Shown here one piece after another: positions 1 to 11,819 of a DNA stretch of 64,000 nucleotides. Made by a program: the position numbers and the translations under genes. The notes under the pieces were generated by a model that saw only the letters and a program-made list of their open reading frames with translations, searched no databases and was not told where the DNA came from. The stretch lies in the NCBI RefSeq assembly GCF_021347895.1, contig NC_067132.1, positions 30,267,257-30,331,256 of the forward strand. Direction: 5' to 3'. Source of the DNA: Acanthochromis polyacanthus. Lineage: Eukaryota > Chordata > Actinopteri > Pomacentridae. Each line of letters begins with the position of its first letter. Position 1 is the first letter of the stretch.

Positions 1-257
1 GTGGAGCTGCAGAGTTTCAGAGCTGAAGTCACTCCGTCTTTATTGAAGCAGCAGCATGTTGTCATTAATATTAATGAGAGCTCTTCTTCACTGCTTCTGT
101 TGGACTGTTTGAAGCTGCATCCTGTTGGCTTCAGCTGTTTAGAGTTTCCATTTTCTAAACTTGGACCTTCTGAAGCTTCTTCAGCACATGATGAAACTCT
201 AAATGATTTCAAGCAGAAACTTTGTCTCCTAAACACACATACTTTTTCTTTATTCAG

Positions 258-431
258 ATTGGAGAGCTGCAGGTTGTCAGGGATCAGCTGTGAGTCTCTG
301 GTCTCAGCTCTGAAGTCCAACCCCTCACATCTGAAAAATCTCGTACTGAGCTTCAACCATCTGCAGGATTCAGGAGTGAAACATCTGTGTGGTTTTCTGG
401 AGAATCCAGACTGCAGACTGAAGAACCTGAG
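258..431 (+). CDS. LRR exon 1 of the first NLR gene
   Basis: 174-bp exon between a TTCAG acceptor and an AG|GTCAGA donor. It opens with L-E-S-C-R-L-S and contains the L-x-x-L-x-L-S-F-N-H-L repeat core. The flanking intron to the left (1-170) recurs at 39.58 kb. Confidence 0.8.
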
Positions 432-3400
432 GTCAGACATCATGTTTTAGTTTTAGTTCAGTGACAGACACTTGGCTTCTGGTGTGTGTTTGCTTTTATT
501 AGTCCTAGCTTTGTGTTAGCATGAGCTTCAGGTAGCTAGCTAAACTGGACAGCTGCCAGACACCTTTTTACGACTTCGTGCTGCAGAGTTAATCAACACG
601 ACTCCTATAGTTACCAGTTAGATGGTCTAAGAGTTCATAAAACTACACACTCTCTTTAACCTCATTTAACATTTGCTGTTTGGATGAGTAGAAAATATGT
701 AAAGAATCAGAATCAGAAAAACCTCTGTTTATCCCCGAGGGGCAATTAGGTAGGCAATGAGCGGTACATTAAAAAAAAGGAAAAAAACCCACAAAGATGA
801 GTGTGAAAGCAGCAGATTATGTGCAGCGGCAAGCCTGATGCCAGTAACAGTATCAGTGGTTGCTGCAGAGATAGTAAAGACAGTCGTGTCTGTATAAACT
901 TCAGAGATGTACAACAAAAGATAATGTACAGCAATAAATTAAAAAATAATAATAATGTATGTGTCTGACAATGACATATTAATATTGCACATGACAGTGT
1001 AGATATTGCACGAGACAATATTGCACAGAGCTTAAGGTTGTTGTAACCCCTTAGAGTTCAGGAGCAGAACAGCACTGGGGACAAACTGGGAACTGGGATG
1101 ATAGTGGAGTGTTTCCACTATTCCAGTGCTGATGGAGATCTGAAACAGGTTCTGGAAAACACTCCTAACCGGTCAGCACAATATCTGAGCTGATGTCAGC
1201 ACCTGGTGCTCTGTTGGCCTTAGACCTCTTTAGGGCCCTTATTATGTCCATGGTGAGGAAGGTGATGGGGGGGGGGGGGGGGGGGGGGGTCACCAGATTT
1301 GAGGTTCATGTCATTGTTTTTTTTTTTTCTTTGCTATACAACATGTCAGTAACTTTAGCTTTCATTGTGAACACAAACTCATTTATTTCTATTTTAATTA
1401 TCATAATTCCTAATTAATAATGTGTTTACTCATTTTCAGAGAACAATGCTTCTGTGTTTTTGGATAAGGCTGACTGTGTTTAGCTTAGCACGTGTGTGTG
1501 TTTGATCTTAGAGTTTCAGTCTAACGAAGCTACTTTGTCAACATATGGAAGACAGACTTTTGTGGCCACAATGAATTCCATAGGTTCAACATTAAAAATA
1601 GGCCAATGGAAAAACATCTTTGCATTGGTAAAAATACGCGGTCATTCTTGTATTTATGTGTAAGAAAAGTGCTGCACAAATTCTGCCTCTCTTCCACAAT
1701 AAATGAAAATGTAATCTGACAATGGAGCTGTTTTTCATGACAACTAGCCATATATGTTTTATTCTTTATTCAGATTGAGGGACTGCAGTTTGTCAAAGAT
1801 CAGCTGTGATTCTCTGGTCTCGGCTCTGACCTCCAACCCCTCACATCTGGAACATCTGGACCTGAGCAACAACAAGCTGAAGTATTCAGGAGTGAAACAT
1901 CTGTGTGGTTTTCTGGAGAATCCAGACTGCAGACTGAAGACTCTGGGGTCAGACATCATGTTTTAGTTTTGTGTTGAAATGAATATAATATGAAAGTTGT
2001 GGTGACATGAAACTGCATCCATCAGGCTGATCTTCTACTGATCATCACTGCTGTGATTAGTCGGCATCAACAATGTCACCGTTTTAATCCAGTGAATGGT
2101 TTTACTTTGCAGTGCGTCCATTCGTGATGAGAAATGTTCAAAGGTCAAAGGTTCTTTATTGTCATCATTCCACATTTGCACATTCAACAATACAAAATTG
2201 GACTCTGGTCCCGGTTTCAGCCATAAAGACGATATAAAAACTTCCATAAAAGACAATACAAGTATCTTTTGTATCACAACTAAATTGCTGCGTCATGACA
2301 TCACTTGATTTTGACTCCGTTCATTGGTCAGCTGCTGGTAGAAAATGACATCAGCAGCAGAGTCAGACTCTGTTCAGTGTAAGAATTTCCAAAAACCCAA
2401 AGTTTGAAGTACGTGAAATGATGACAGGGTTTTGTTTAGTGGAGTGTTTGATTGAAGGCAGGTGAGACGACACCCAGAGCAGGTGTCTGAAGTTTCCTTT
2501 TTCTAACTTTGTACATTCTGAACCTTCTTCAGCTCTGAAGTAACAGCTTTTATTCCTTATTCAGATTATGGGGCTGCAGTTTGCCAGACATCAGCTGTGA
2601 TTGTCTGAACTCAGCTCTGAAGTCCAACCCCTCCCTTCTGACAGAACTGAACCTGAGCTACAACAAAGAGCTGCAGGATTCAGGAGTGAAACATCTGTGT
2701 GGTTTTCTGGAGAATCCAGACTGCAGACTGGAGAGTCTGAGGTCAGACATCATGTTTTGTTTTGTGCTGAGATGAATCTGATGTAAAGTTTGCTGATATT
2801 CTACTGATGATCTTCATGCTAACAGGACTGTTGTTTAGTTTCTATAATCTATACATAGATGCTAAAAAGGTGTCGACATCACTGTTTTGAGCTGATGTCG
2901 ACATGTTTTTTGTTTTCTGAAATGATTGAATCAATTTTAACAAATGTTTTTCTTCTTTATCTCAACATAATTGCTGCATCATGACAGCAGTTATTTCTGG
3001 TTCCTGTCAGTTACAGTTTTAGGAAATGCAGCAGAATCCAACTGGGTTTATTTTAAAGTTTCTGAAGTCCAAACTCTGGGAATACTTCACATTATCCCAG
3101 AGCAAAAAGGTGGTTTATAGACAGCAGAGCTTTCATAGACTACAGAAACACAATGGATGAGCTCCTGAAAACGCTCAGGAGACACTTTACTTTTGTTAGC
3201 TTCTCTTCTGCTGTCTGTGCTTATATGTATTATATTTTACTACTCCTGAATTCCTAATAAGGCTGTTCTTGTTTACAAACTTAGCTGTTTCTGTTGTCAT
3301 TAAAGATAACGAGTATTAAGTCGTGGCTGAAAGCCGCCCAGTAAGACCACTGGTTAACCAGCTGTCACTGCCAAGATGTTGCTCTGCAGTTATGTTATAA

Positions 3401-5667
3401 CCACATTATAAAAAACTAAAACATGCGAGTTAAAGATGACTGTGCTGTGAATTCAGATAGTTTTACATTAATTTCAAATTACCACAGTCAAAGAAGATTT
3501 ATAGGTCCTTTGTCTCGTAAAAGTATCTGTTTTATTCTGTATTCAGATTATGGTGCTGCAGTTTGTCAGAGATCAGCTGTGATTCTCTGAACTCAGCTCT
3601 GAAGTCCAACCCCTCATATCTGGAACATCTGGACCTGAGTCTCAACCAGCTGCAGGATTCAGGAGTGAAACATCTGTGTGGTTTTCTGGAGAATCCAGAC
3701 TGCATCCTGAAGACTCTGAGGTCAGTTAACTGTCTGTTACTGTTGTAGATCTGAAATGTTTAACGAACAACTGGAGCTCATTTATGTTCATAAAGATCTT
3801 TTATCCATTAAGCTGTAAATCTGCTGCTGTTATGCATTTTCTTTGTATTAAAGAGACAGTTTAGGATTTAGAATAACCACAATAAGAGAAGGACAAAGTC
3901 ACTGTGCTGCTTTTAGAGAAAAGCTGATTGATGAGGACAAAGTAATGTTGATCTGAACATTCAGAACCTGAACACATCTGATGGATCATCAATGATTTTA
4001 TACACATCTTTTGTTCTTTATTCAGCTTGAGTGTCTGCAGTTTATCAGAGATCAGCTGTGATTCTCTGAACTCTGCTCTGAAGTCCAACCCCTCACATCT
4101 GAAACATCTGGACCTGAACTGCAACCAGCTGCAGGATTCAGGAGTGAAACATCTGTGTGGTTTTCTGGAGAATCCAGACTGCAGACTGGAGACTCTGAGG
4201 TCAGTTAACTGACTCTTACTGTTGTAGATCTTAAATTATTTTATTAACAACTGAAGCTCATTTATGTTCATAAAGAACTTTTATCCATGAAGCTGTAAAT
4301 CTGCTGCTGTTATGCATTTTCTTTGTACTGAACACTGACATTTGGATTTAGAATAACCACAATAAGAGAAGGACAAAGTCACTGTGCTGCTTTTAGAGAA
4401 AAGCTGATTGATGAGGACAAAGTAATGTTGATCTGAACATTCAGAACCTGAACACATCTGATGGATCATCAATGATTTTATACACATCTTTATTCTTTAT
4501 TCAGATTGAGGGACTGCAGTTTGTCAGAGATCAGCTGTGATTCTCTGAACTCAGCTCTGAAGTCCAACCCCTCACATCTGATAGAACTGGACCTGAGAGG
4601 AAACAACCTGAAGGATTCATCAGTGAAACATCTGTTAGATCTTGTGGAGAGTCCAGACTGCAGCCTGAAGACTCTGAGGTCAGTAGAAGGTTCCATCAGT
4701 CTCTGCTGCTTCCAGAAGTTTTCTACTAAACACAGTCAGTATCAAAGCAAAGATCCAGAGTTTCCTGTAAACCTGCAGCTGTGAGAGCAGAATGGAGACA
4801 GACTTCTGATTTTTATACGTCTGTAACCCTGTATGTTTTTCTCTTATGTTTGATGGATGGAAATAAGCCTTGTGCTAAATCCGGCTTATTTACGACAATC
4901 TTGTGTAAACTTATGAGATTGTAGTTCATTAACATGCACTGTCCCATCCAGATAAATACAGTTGGTACTTGAAAATGATTGGACAGAAACACAATCAGAG
5001 GAGCCACAAGCTTGTTGTCATGGTGTGTTTGATGGATGTGAAGCCGACTGTTGTTGTTGTGTTGATGTGTTGAAGAAATAAAGCTGATTCCAGCTGACAG
5101 CCTTCCAGATGTGCAGACAGTGGTCCTCCTTCATCAAAGTGTCCATCAGATCTGATCTCACTGTTTGTTGTCTCATCAGTGATCAGCTGATCAGTGTGAT
5201 GTTTGTTCTTATTTAACAGCAGCATCATCACATGTAGGAACCATGAGGTGTTTGTACAGAACAGAAGCTCTGCTCAGGTCCAGCAGCCACATCTGGATCT
5301 GTCATTGTCTCTGCCTTCATCCAGATGTGCTGACTTCCAGCCTCCATGTTGGTTTGTCAGCTGATGTTTTCAGAGCAGATGAGATGTTGATGGACACTCA
5401 GAGACTGTTGGTTTAAATGGAGCAGCAGTAAATCCATGAGTGAAGAGTTTGTGCAGTAATGAAGCTTGATGACTGTCAGCAGTTTGTTTCCACTGTGGAC
5501 TGCAGTGAAATGTGCAGAGAAACACACCTGATGCTGACAGTGTGTTCACTCCAACACATTAACATGAAGCTGCTGCTCTGAACACGTCTGAAGTCCTGAT
5601 GAGCTGCTGATCAAACTCATTCATCTCCTCTCATCTTTCTTCTTCTCTCTGCAGATGGAAGGATTGA
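258..5667 (+). CDS. NLR-C-type NLR gene, 3' part (six LRR exons and terminal exon); 5' end outside window
   Basis: Spliced 3' part of a fish NLR (NLRC3-like) gene. Six exons (258-431, 1774-1947, 2565-2741, 3547-3720, 4026-4199, 4505-4678) each encode about 58 residues of ribonuclease-inhibitor-type LRR, with recurring L-x-x-L-x-L-S-x-N-x-L-x-D-S-G-V-K-H-L patterns. All start after an AG and end before GT, and each begins with the third base of a codon and ends after two bases, so they join in frame. The last exon adds W-K-D and a stop at 5665-5667. No frameshift is visible. The FISNA-NACHT part must lie upstream of base 1. LRRs of this family are the presumed ligand or partner surface of a cytosolic sensor. 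Which N-terminal domain (RING, PYRIN, other) it has cannot be seen. No B30.2 exon follows. Confidence 0.8.
700..1290 (-). repeat. LINE-like dispersed repeat fragment
   Basis: Intronic stretch beginning with the AGAATCAGAAAAACCTCTGTTTATCCCCGAGGGG type of sequence that commonly marks the reversed 3' end of fish LINEs. It runs through AT-rich, short-repeat sequence to a G tract. No intact ORF. Family assignment is from memory of the motif only. Confidence 0.35.
1267..1289 (+). repeat. 23-base poly(G) tract
   Basis: Uninterrupted run of 23 G. Such runs are hypermutable, can form G-quadruplexes and are poorly sequenced, so its exact length is unreliable. Confidence 0.95.
1774..1947 (+). CDS. LRR exon 2 of the first NLR gene
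   Basis: 174-bp phase-2 LRR exon, acceptor TTCAG, donor GG|GTCAGA. Repeat core [11 protein letters not shown] is visible, with the conserved F-L-E-N-P-D-C-R-L end. Confidence 0.8.
2565..2741 (+). CDS. LRR exon 3 of the first NLR gene (one codon longer)
   Basis: 177-bp LRR exon, one codon longer than its neighbours. The extra residue lies in the N-K-E-L-Q segment after the first repeat. Same splice phase and consensus; reading frame open. Confidence 0.8.
3547..3720 (+). CDS. LRR exon 4 of the first NLR gene
   Basis: 174-bp LRR exon with core [11 protein letters not shown]. Its start is exactly 479 bp before that of the next LRR exon, which in turn starts 479 bp before the sixth. Confidence 0.8.
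4026..4199 (+). CDS. LRR exon 5 of the first NLR gene
   Basis: 174-bp LRR exon, core [11 protein letters not shown]. Near-identical to exon 4, and the introns either side are near-identical too. Confidence 0.8.
4505..4678 (+). CDS. LRR exon 6 (last LRR) of the first NLR gene
   Basis: 174-bp LRR exon. Its C-terminal half differs from the others ([15 protein letters not shown]). The last LRR exon of the RING-NLR gene (20206-20379) has the same L-V-E-S-P-D-C-S-L ending, so this looks like a capping variant used as the final repeat. Confidence 0.8.
5655..5667 (+). CDS. Terminal coding exon (W-K-D-stop) of the first NLR gene
   Basis: After a pyrimidine-rich tract and CTCTGCAG acceptor, one base completes the Arg codon left by the last LRR exon, then TGG AAG GAT TGA. 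The RING-NLR gene ends the same way at 20869-20884 (W-R-S-Y-stop), which supports this as the true C-terminus. The downstream sequence is then 3' UTR. Confidence 0.65.
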
Positions 5668-7416
5668 AGATCAGGAGGATGTTTGTGGTGAGAGGATGAA
5701 GGGTGTCCTGATGGTCCAGAGGTTGAAGCAGCAGCAGCAGCTGGTGTGTACAGACTCTGACTGGTCCATGTTACTGGGAGGTGGAGAGCTTCATGCAGCA
5801 GTGACTGACAGGAACCAGAAGAAGTGGAGATGAGTGTGAGTGCTGCAGTGTGAACTGATGTGAGAACAGCTGCTCTGTGAGTCATAAAGTGGAGTCCAGC
5901 ATTGTTCCTGTGGAGGTGACCGTGTCTTCAGTGAATGTTCTGATGCTCTGTCCTACAGTCTGCAGACACTGAGACTCCTCCTCCATCTGTGTTTTATTTA
6001 CTGTAAACCTGAATCCCTCTGCAGCTTGTTTCTGTTTGGAACATCATCAGTGTATTTACATTTAAACAGCCACAGGCTGCTTTGATCACTGAACAAGTGT
6101 GAAGTTTGTGGTCATCACTGTTTGTGTTTCAGCACCACCCTGTGGAATGATGGTGAACTGCAGCGATTGTTCATTTTTCTGCCTTTCTGATCGATGTGCA
6201 GTTTCCTGTCAGTGTGGGGTTGTATTTCTGCTTTTTTATTCACAGTTGTGGTCAAAGTTGTTGAGCTCATCTACCTGCACAACATTCAGATGACGTGAAA
6301 GAAATGAGATGAAAACACGTCACCTAAAGCCGTGTTACACAGAAACATGCTCATCTCACTGATAACCGTAAAGATAAGCTTTATTTTAGTTCCAGGGTGA
6401 ATGTTTATCCAGAGCATTAATTGACATTTAAGAGCTCCAGTAAGAGTTTGTTGTTGTGGGACTGAACAATATGCAGCAGAAATCACGGTGGGAGTGTTTC
6501 AATGGATATTTTAATTAAGATATGAATCACTGTTGTATCAGGAATAATCATTTTTGTACTTTCTTCCACTGAACAAAATATAATTGTGTATATTATTGTG
6601 ATTTTTCCTGCATCCTCTACCAAACATGCACGTTACTTTGCTTTAAAAATGACTTCTGGCATTGCAATGCTTCAATGATAAAAACAAACTGCAGCTCCTG
6701 TGATTTGGTCGTTGCATGTGTTCAGCCCCATCTGGTGTTTTGTGTTTTTAAACATCAGTTTGTTCCTCGTGTGCTGAAGTTTTCCTTTCACTAATATTGT
6801 TTATCTGAGCTGCTGCTTTCCTTAAATCCCTCCAAAGATTTTTAAATCCAGGACTGAGACGCCCCCTTCAGGACTTTCCAGGAACGACTCCTGAACCAGA
6901 CTTTGGTTGACTTGGACGACTTCTGGGGTTTGTTGAGCCGCTAAAAGTCCAACCAGCTTCAGCTTACACACTGATTACGTGACATTCTTCCTCTAACTGA
7001 GCTGGAGTTTCAAAGCGACATCTGCAGCAGCAAAACCTCCACAACAGGAGCATCAGGATGCCGTTCTTCTCGTCCTTCTGGCTCCAGACGTGTTGCTGAT
7101 CAAGAGTCCAAACAGGTCCAGGTTAGACTCTGAACTCTACAGGCACATCCACATTTTCCTCCACATTAACGTCAACTCTGAGGCGCTCTTGGGTCAAGAG
7201 TGGAGCTTCTTCTTCATACAGACTTTCTATCAGCTGCTGTGTTTTCAGATGTCTGGTTCTGCTTGGAGGAAGGTTTTTAGAGAAGATTCCTGACTGATAG
7301 CAGCTGTTTTCTTTGGGGCACTGAAATCATTTGTTCTTTATCTTTGTCATGTTTGTTTCTCACCTTGTGTGGCAGCTTTTTTTTTTATTATTTATAGCAG
7401 AGTGTAATTCAATAAA
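5668..7416 (+). promoter_or_regulatory. 3' UTR of the first NLR gene with candidate poly(A) signal
   Basis: No ORF of note follows the stop at 5667. The first good AATAAA after it is at 7411-7416, followed by a T-rich stretch. The UTR length (about 1.75 kb) is an inference from that signal. Confidence 0.4.
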
Positions 7417-8365
7417 GTGTATTTTTACAACAGTTTGGGAACCTTTTATGATTCAAAATATGATTAGAAATGGGTGTGATTATAGCAGCTGTCTGTTTAC
7501 ATCTAGAGGATTCCTACTGACAATCCTGCAGCTTCATCTCAAAGACACAGTGAAACCCAATGACAGTAAAAGAATAAAACAGTACAAAACAGATTAACCA
7601 TTTATATCATCTAAAACCTCTGTGCAGTATGTAAACGAAGAAATGTCATAAAATCATCCCTACTACTTAATTCAGTCATATTCTATCAGAAACCTGATGC
7701 CTAGCACGGTCACAAAGTTGAACTGTACGTTACTAAAACCACCGAATGAAACTGCAGTTACAGTATGACACGCTGTATGCATCGCGTTGCCATGGAAACC
7801 CGACATGTAGTTGGTGATGCAGAAATCACATAAACATGTTTCTATGTTTGATCCGTTTAAACTGCCGGTACTGCAGCTGACAGAACACAAATAAGAAAAC
7901 CGATCAGTTTATTAGTATTTATTACGGAGAATATTCAATCAGTAACTTTAGTTTCACTTTGATTTGGTCAGAATTAAAATGATCTCCTTCATTATGGGAC
8001 AGTGTCAGACCTACATGCACTTCAATGCATCATGTTTAAGTTTAACAGCCCTAATGTGCAGCTGTGTTGATCGATAAAATAAATATATTACGCTGTTTAT
8101 CAGTTTTCTACCAGCATTCCAGTCTTACATCATTTCCAGTCGCAGCTTTTTACTGTCGTATATTTTTATGTTCCTCATTGTTCTCCATTTAAACAACCTG
8201 TTGACTGAACATGATTATTTTATTTGTGCAGAAGAAGAGTCAAATGACACATTAAACGCCTTCTTTTATGTGAACAGAGTTTGAAGCAGAAAGTCTGAGT
8301 TAAAGAAAATTGAAAACCACTTTCATGATACCTGATATCTCTGACTGAGGTTGTGTCAAGCCGAC
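7417..8365. other. Intergenic spacer, no feature recognised
   Basis: AT-rich sequence without convincing ORFs, RNA genes or repeat ends. It separates the plus-strand NLR gene from the minus-strand zinc-finger gene (tail-to-tail). Confidence 0.6.
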
Positions 8366-8602
8366 TTACACAAAGACATCCTGACTATATTGAATTTGCT
8401 TTTTCAGTTTGTAGTTGATTTCATGGGCTATGAATGAACCAGGTGTTGGGAAACCTCTCCCACCTTCTTTGCAGGAGTTCGGTTTGTGTCCAGTGTGACT
8501 CCGTAGGGTTCTTAGTCGGTCACAACGGTAGGATTTAGCATCGGCACAGAGCTGACAGGGCTGAGAACTGGGTCCATCTGTGCTGCTCCGCTTCAAAAAC
8601 AA
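8366..8602 (-). pseudogene. Decayed C2H2 zinc-finger fragment
   Basis: The minus-strand reading frame keeps recognisable pieces of finger linkers and fingers (H-T-G-H-K-P, G-S-F-I-A-H-E) but the Cys-x2-Cys pairs are broken and spacing is lost. It lies just downstream of the intact zinc-finger gene, so it is probably a relic of extra fingers or of a duplicated neighbour rather than a functional exon. Confidence 0.5.
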
Positions 8603-9032
8603 AGACAGAATACGTCAGGGTTTACTCCAGAACTGTGGAACGGAGGAATCATGTCTTGTCTTAAATAGAGAGCATCTCAACCAATGTCTAAGGATACTTT
8701 TGCTCTTACTGAGCTTCGACAAAAAAAAAAAAGCTGCACACCGTAATATTCCAATGGACCGCTTTTAGCTCTGAGACATACGTTCACCATCGCATCGTTA
8801 CAATAAGCTTCTCCAATGTCACAGCATTTATTTCTGTCCAGAGTTGTATTCATTTTTCACCAAGATCTTACATTCTTACATTTTTTTTGGACAGGCAGCG
8901 TAGTTCTCGTACTAATCTTAAAATGCATCCGAGTGTTAAACTAGACTTGATTTCTGTGTCAGACTGAGCCTCAGCTGAAGACATGTTCCTATAATTCAAC
9001 TGAACAGATATTGAGAACATTCTTTATGTAAC

Positions 9033-9965
9033 TCACTTTGCACCGGCACTCACATGTTCTCCATTGCCGTGGATCTGTCGGTGTCGTTTTAAGGCGTTTG
9101 AAGTTTTAAAAGTCTTCTCACACTGCTCACATTTGTACGGTCTCTCCCCGGTGTGGTTTCGTCGGTGGACTATCAGGCCACAAACAGAGTTGTAGGTTTT
9201 CCCACACTGGACACAGCGGTACGGTTTGTCTCCGGTGTGGGTGATTTCATGGGCTTTAAATTCCGAGTACTTAGTAAATAGTTTGCAGCACTGGACGCAG
9301 CAGAACACATCCTGTCCGATGTGCAGGCGCTGGTGTGCCTTCAGGGTGTATTGCTGCTTGAAGGTTTTTCCACAGAGCTCACAGTGGTACGGTTGGCTGT
9401 CGGTGTGATTACGCTGATGGATAATCAAGCTTCCCTGCTCAGTAAAAGTCTTCCCACACTTGTCACAGCCGTGAGCTTTAACTCCACTGTGGATGACGTG
9501 GTGCTTTTTCAAGCTGCTCCTCACGGCAAACGTCTTCCCACACTGGTCACATCTGTGCGGTTTCTCTCCGCTGTGGACGAGCTGGTGTGTTTTCAAGCTG
9601 CTCATCTGAGCGAACGCCTTCCCACACTGATCACACCTGTGGGCTTTGACTCCACTGTGGATGATCTGATGTGCTTTTAAATGACCCAGCAGAGTGAACG
9701 TCTTCCCACACTGCTCACACCGGTGTGCTCTGACTCCGCTGTGGAAAAGCCGATGTGTTTTTAAGTTACTCAGCTGGGTAAAAGTCTTCCCACACTGATC
9801 ACACCTGTGAGCTCTGACCCCACTGTGGATGAGTTTATGTATGTTTAAGTTGCCCCTCTGAGTAAAAGTCTTCCCGCACTGATCACAACACAGAGATCTA
9901 AGTCCTCGTGGAGTTCTTGTGGGAGCTCTGTCATCCTGCTGAGGGTTCACTTCGCTTCTGATTTC
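9033..9965 (-). CDS. Zinc-finger exon (ten C2H2 fingers) of the ZNF gene
   Basis: Main exon of the ZNF gene, open from the CTACAG acceptor to the stop at 9033-9035, beginning E-I-R-S-E-V-N-P. All ten fingers keep the C-x2-C and H-x3-H ligands. One finger (the eighth) carries extra cysteines (C-C-V-Q-C-C). Confidence 0.88.
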   Translation of the reverse strand, partial: EIRSEVNPQQDDRAPTRTPRGLRSLCCDQCGKTFTQRGNLNIHKLIHSGVRAHRCDQCGKTFTQLSNLKTHRLFHSGVRAHRCEQCGKTFTLLGHLKAHQIIHSGVKAHRCDQCGKAFAQMSSLKTHQLVHSGEKPHRCDQCGKTFAVRSSLKKHHVIHSGVKAHGCDKCGKTFTEQGSLIIHQRNHTDSQPYHCELCGKTFKQQYTLKAHQRLHIGQDVFCCVQCCKLFTKYSEFKAHEITHTGDKPYRCVQCGKTYNSVCGLIVHRRNHTGERPYKCEQCEKTFKTSNALKRHRQIHGNGEHVSAGAK

Positions 9966-10263
9966 CTGTAGTGACAGAGATACGAAGTAAAAGAAACACA
10001 GCTGTGCAACAAATCAAACCAACAAGTCTCTGAATTAAATCTAGTTGACTTGAGCCAAAGCAAGTTTATTAGTTTAGCACAATTGAAGGTGCTTTACAGT
10101 GGCAAAGAAAGGAGCAAAGATAACTAGACGGCAAGCAAATGACACACTTTGACTCTTCTGGATTGATCTGGAGCTATTTTATAATCTTTATTTTTAGCAG
10201 CAGCAGCTTAAGAAACATCATATATTTTGAATAATAAAGTCTTACCTTTTGCATAGAATCCAT
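9033..10263 (-). CDS. C2H2 zinc-finger protein with ten fingers
   Basis: Two coding exons: 10263-10246 (M-D-S-M-Q-K, donor AAAAG|GTAAG) and 9965-9033 (acceptor CTACAG). Together they encode about 316 aa. The frame upstream of the first ATG has a stop, which fixes the start. Ten consecutive C2H2 fingers fill almost the whole protein (first C-D-Q-C-G-K-T-F, last C-E-Q-C-E-K-T-F). Most linkers read S-G-V-[RK]-A-H-R-C rather than canonical T-G-E-K-P-Y; only the last two linkers are near canonical. There is no KRAB or BTB domain. It is probably a nuclear sequence-specific DNA-binding regulator. In zebrafish, C2H2 genes are interspersed with NLR-C genes on chromosome 4, so the neighbourhood is typical. 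Target unknown. Confidence 0.85.
10246..10263 (-). CDS. First coding exon of the ZNF gene
   Basis: 18-bp coding part, M-D-S-M-Q-K, ending at a strong donor. The upstream exon sequence (to about 10345, acceptor near CACAG) also has an ATG in another frame, which would not join in phase; the M-D-S start is the one that joins the finger exon in frame. Confidence 0.55.
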
Positions 10264-10739
10264 TTTTCCTCTGTCATGGCCGAGATTAATTCAAATGACT
10301 GACGGTGTTCCTCGGCTCCTTTCCTCCACCTGGAGATCAGCTGTGACAAAAATCTGATTATTATTATTATCATTATCATTATTATTATCATCAGGCTGTC
10401 TCTCTTCGCTCAGCTGTCTTTATATCTTTATCAGCAAACACAAAAGCACCGACTTGAGTTTTAATTCGTTGTAATTCAACTCACAAACGAACCAAACAAA
10501 CCCAAACTGATTTAACGAGAAATTCAGAGAGAAAAATAACAACATCCAACATCTGCCCTCTAATAGATGCTAAACAAACAAAAACAAAAACAACCCGAAA
10601 ACTCAATTCTTCTTCTTTAGGACTAATGGTAAAACCCCATCATTAATAGCTGCACATAAACCCCCTCCTCATGCAGTATATCATGCTTACTTTTATTAAT
10701 GTTTATTTACAACAGCAGGACAATAAAGGTATATTCTGA

Positions 10740-10930
10740 CCTGGACGAACAGAGCCGCTCCGGGACCAAACTGGACCTGATGTCCGCTTTTTAAACGTGT
10801 TCGCTCCTTTGAACCATTAAACCTCATCCGCTACGTTAGTATTACTACAAAAACTACAATAAATACTACTACTACTACTACTACTACTACTGCTGCTGCT
10901 GTTTCTTCTTCGCCTGTTTGCCGGTTGACG
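10740..10930 (-). promoter_or_regulatory. Possible promoter region of the ZNF gene with triplet repeat
   Basis: CpG-containing stretch upstream of the minus-strand ZNF exons, holding a (TAC)n-(TGC)n triplet repeat at 10864-10901. No TATA box was identified. Assigned only from position and composition. Confidence 0.3.
10864..10901 (+). repeat. (TAC)n(TGC)n microsatellite
   Basis: About nine TAC units followed by TGC units, visible directly. Likely length-polymorphic. Confidence 0.9.
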
Positions 10931-11337
10931 CTGCGTTACCGCCACCTGCTGGTCTGGAGGACAAACAGCGAATTGCTACTTATGTTTGTATTTTTAGCTC
11001 ATTTTTTCTGCTTATGTTTATCTGTATGTTTTGTGATGTTTGTGACAAAAGCGATTTCCCCTCAGGGACCAATAAAGTATTTTCTATTCTGAGTTTGTTC
11101 TTTAAAACAATACTTTTTTAAAATTATGATTATTATTTTACATTTTATAGTTTCCTGACGACTGATCGATTAATCAAAGAAAAAAAAAAGCAAGATTGGT
11201 CGACAATGAAAATAATCGTTTACTGCATATGTGTGGCTTGTCTAAAATTATTTTTCAGACTGTGATTAACCCGATTTATTATAGATGAGTCTTGTATAGA
11301 AAATAAAGAATTGATCCCTTTTGCAGCTATTCTATGG

Positions 11338-11433
11338 GCGGTCTTCTTCTTGTCCTTTCTTCTTTTCCCTTCAGGGGTCGCCACAGCGAATCAATTGCCT
11401 CCATCTAACCCTGTCTTCTGCATCCTCTGCGGT
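11338..11433 (-). mobile_element. RTE-type LINE 3'-end fragment
   Basis: Short minus-strand piece matching the 3' end of the LINE at 62.4 kb. Both share the segment TCAATTGCCTCCATCTAACC and the C/T-rich tail. This copy retains a GGGGTCGCCACAGCGA segment missing from the larger copy. Confidence 0.75.
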
Positions 11434-11819
11434 AATGTTTAAAATATAAGAATGAAAATATAAGAATTTAATTGAAGTATTAATAAAAATTTCAATCACT
11501 ACGCCGAGGCCGCAGGTGGAAAGTTGCATTTTATGAGCTAATCTGGTTCTTTAAAGCAACTTAAATTGGTTTAATAAGGGGAAAGGTAATTTCATTTCAA
11601 TTTTGGTGGATGAAAGTCATTTTTTGACACAACACCTGTCTGCAAAAGCAATTATTTACCTCTATTATAACCAGTTAAGTTGTTTCTATTATTGGTTTTC
11701 AGCTTACGGCTATTTAATCTCTAGATGTATGTAAACTCGGCAATAATTTGGGGTTTTTTGACCTATAATGGGTGTTTTCTTTGGCTTTATGGTCAAAGTT
11801 ATGCTTGCCGCACTACATG

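Larger units (their letters stand above)
3547..4504 (+). repeat. Tandem duplication of a 479-bp LRR exon plus intron unit
   Basis: Two consecutive units (3547-4025 and 4026-4504) have exactly equal length. Each holds one LRR exon and a similar following intron, e.g. the shared GAGAAGGACAAAGTCACTGT stretch at 3896 and 4376. This is a recent exon-plus-intron duplication that added one LRR pair. Confidence 0.85.

Noticed and set aside
1193..1417. Short ORF with a poly-Gly tract at 1.2 kb
   Set aside because: The glycine run is produced by a 23-base G tract within an intronic repeat. No splice or homology support.
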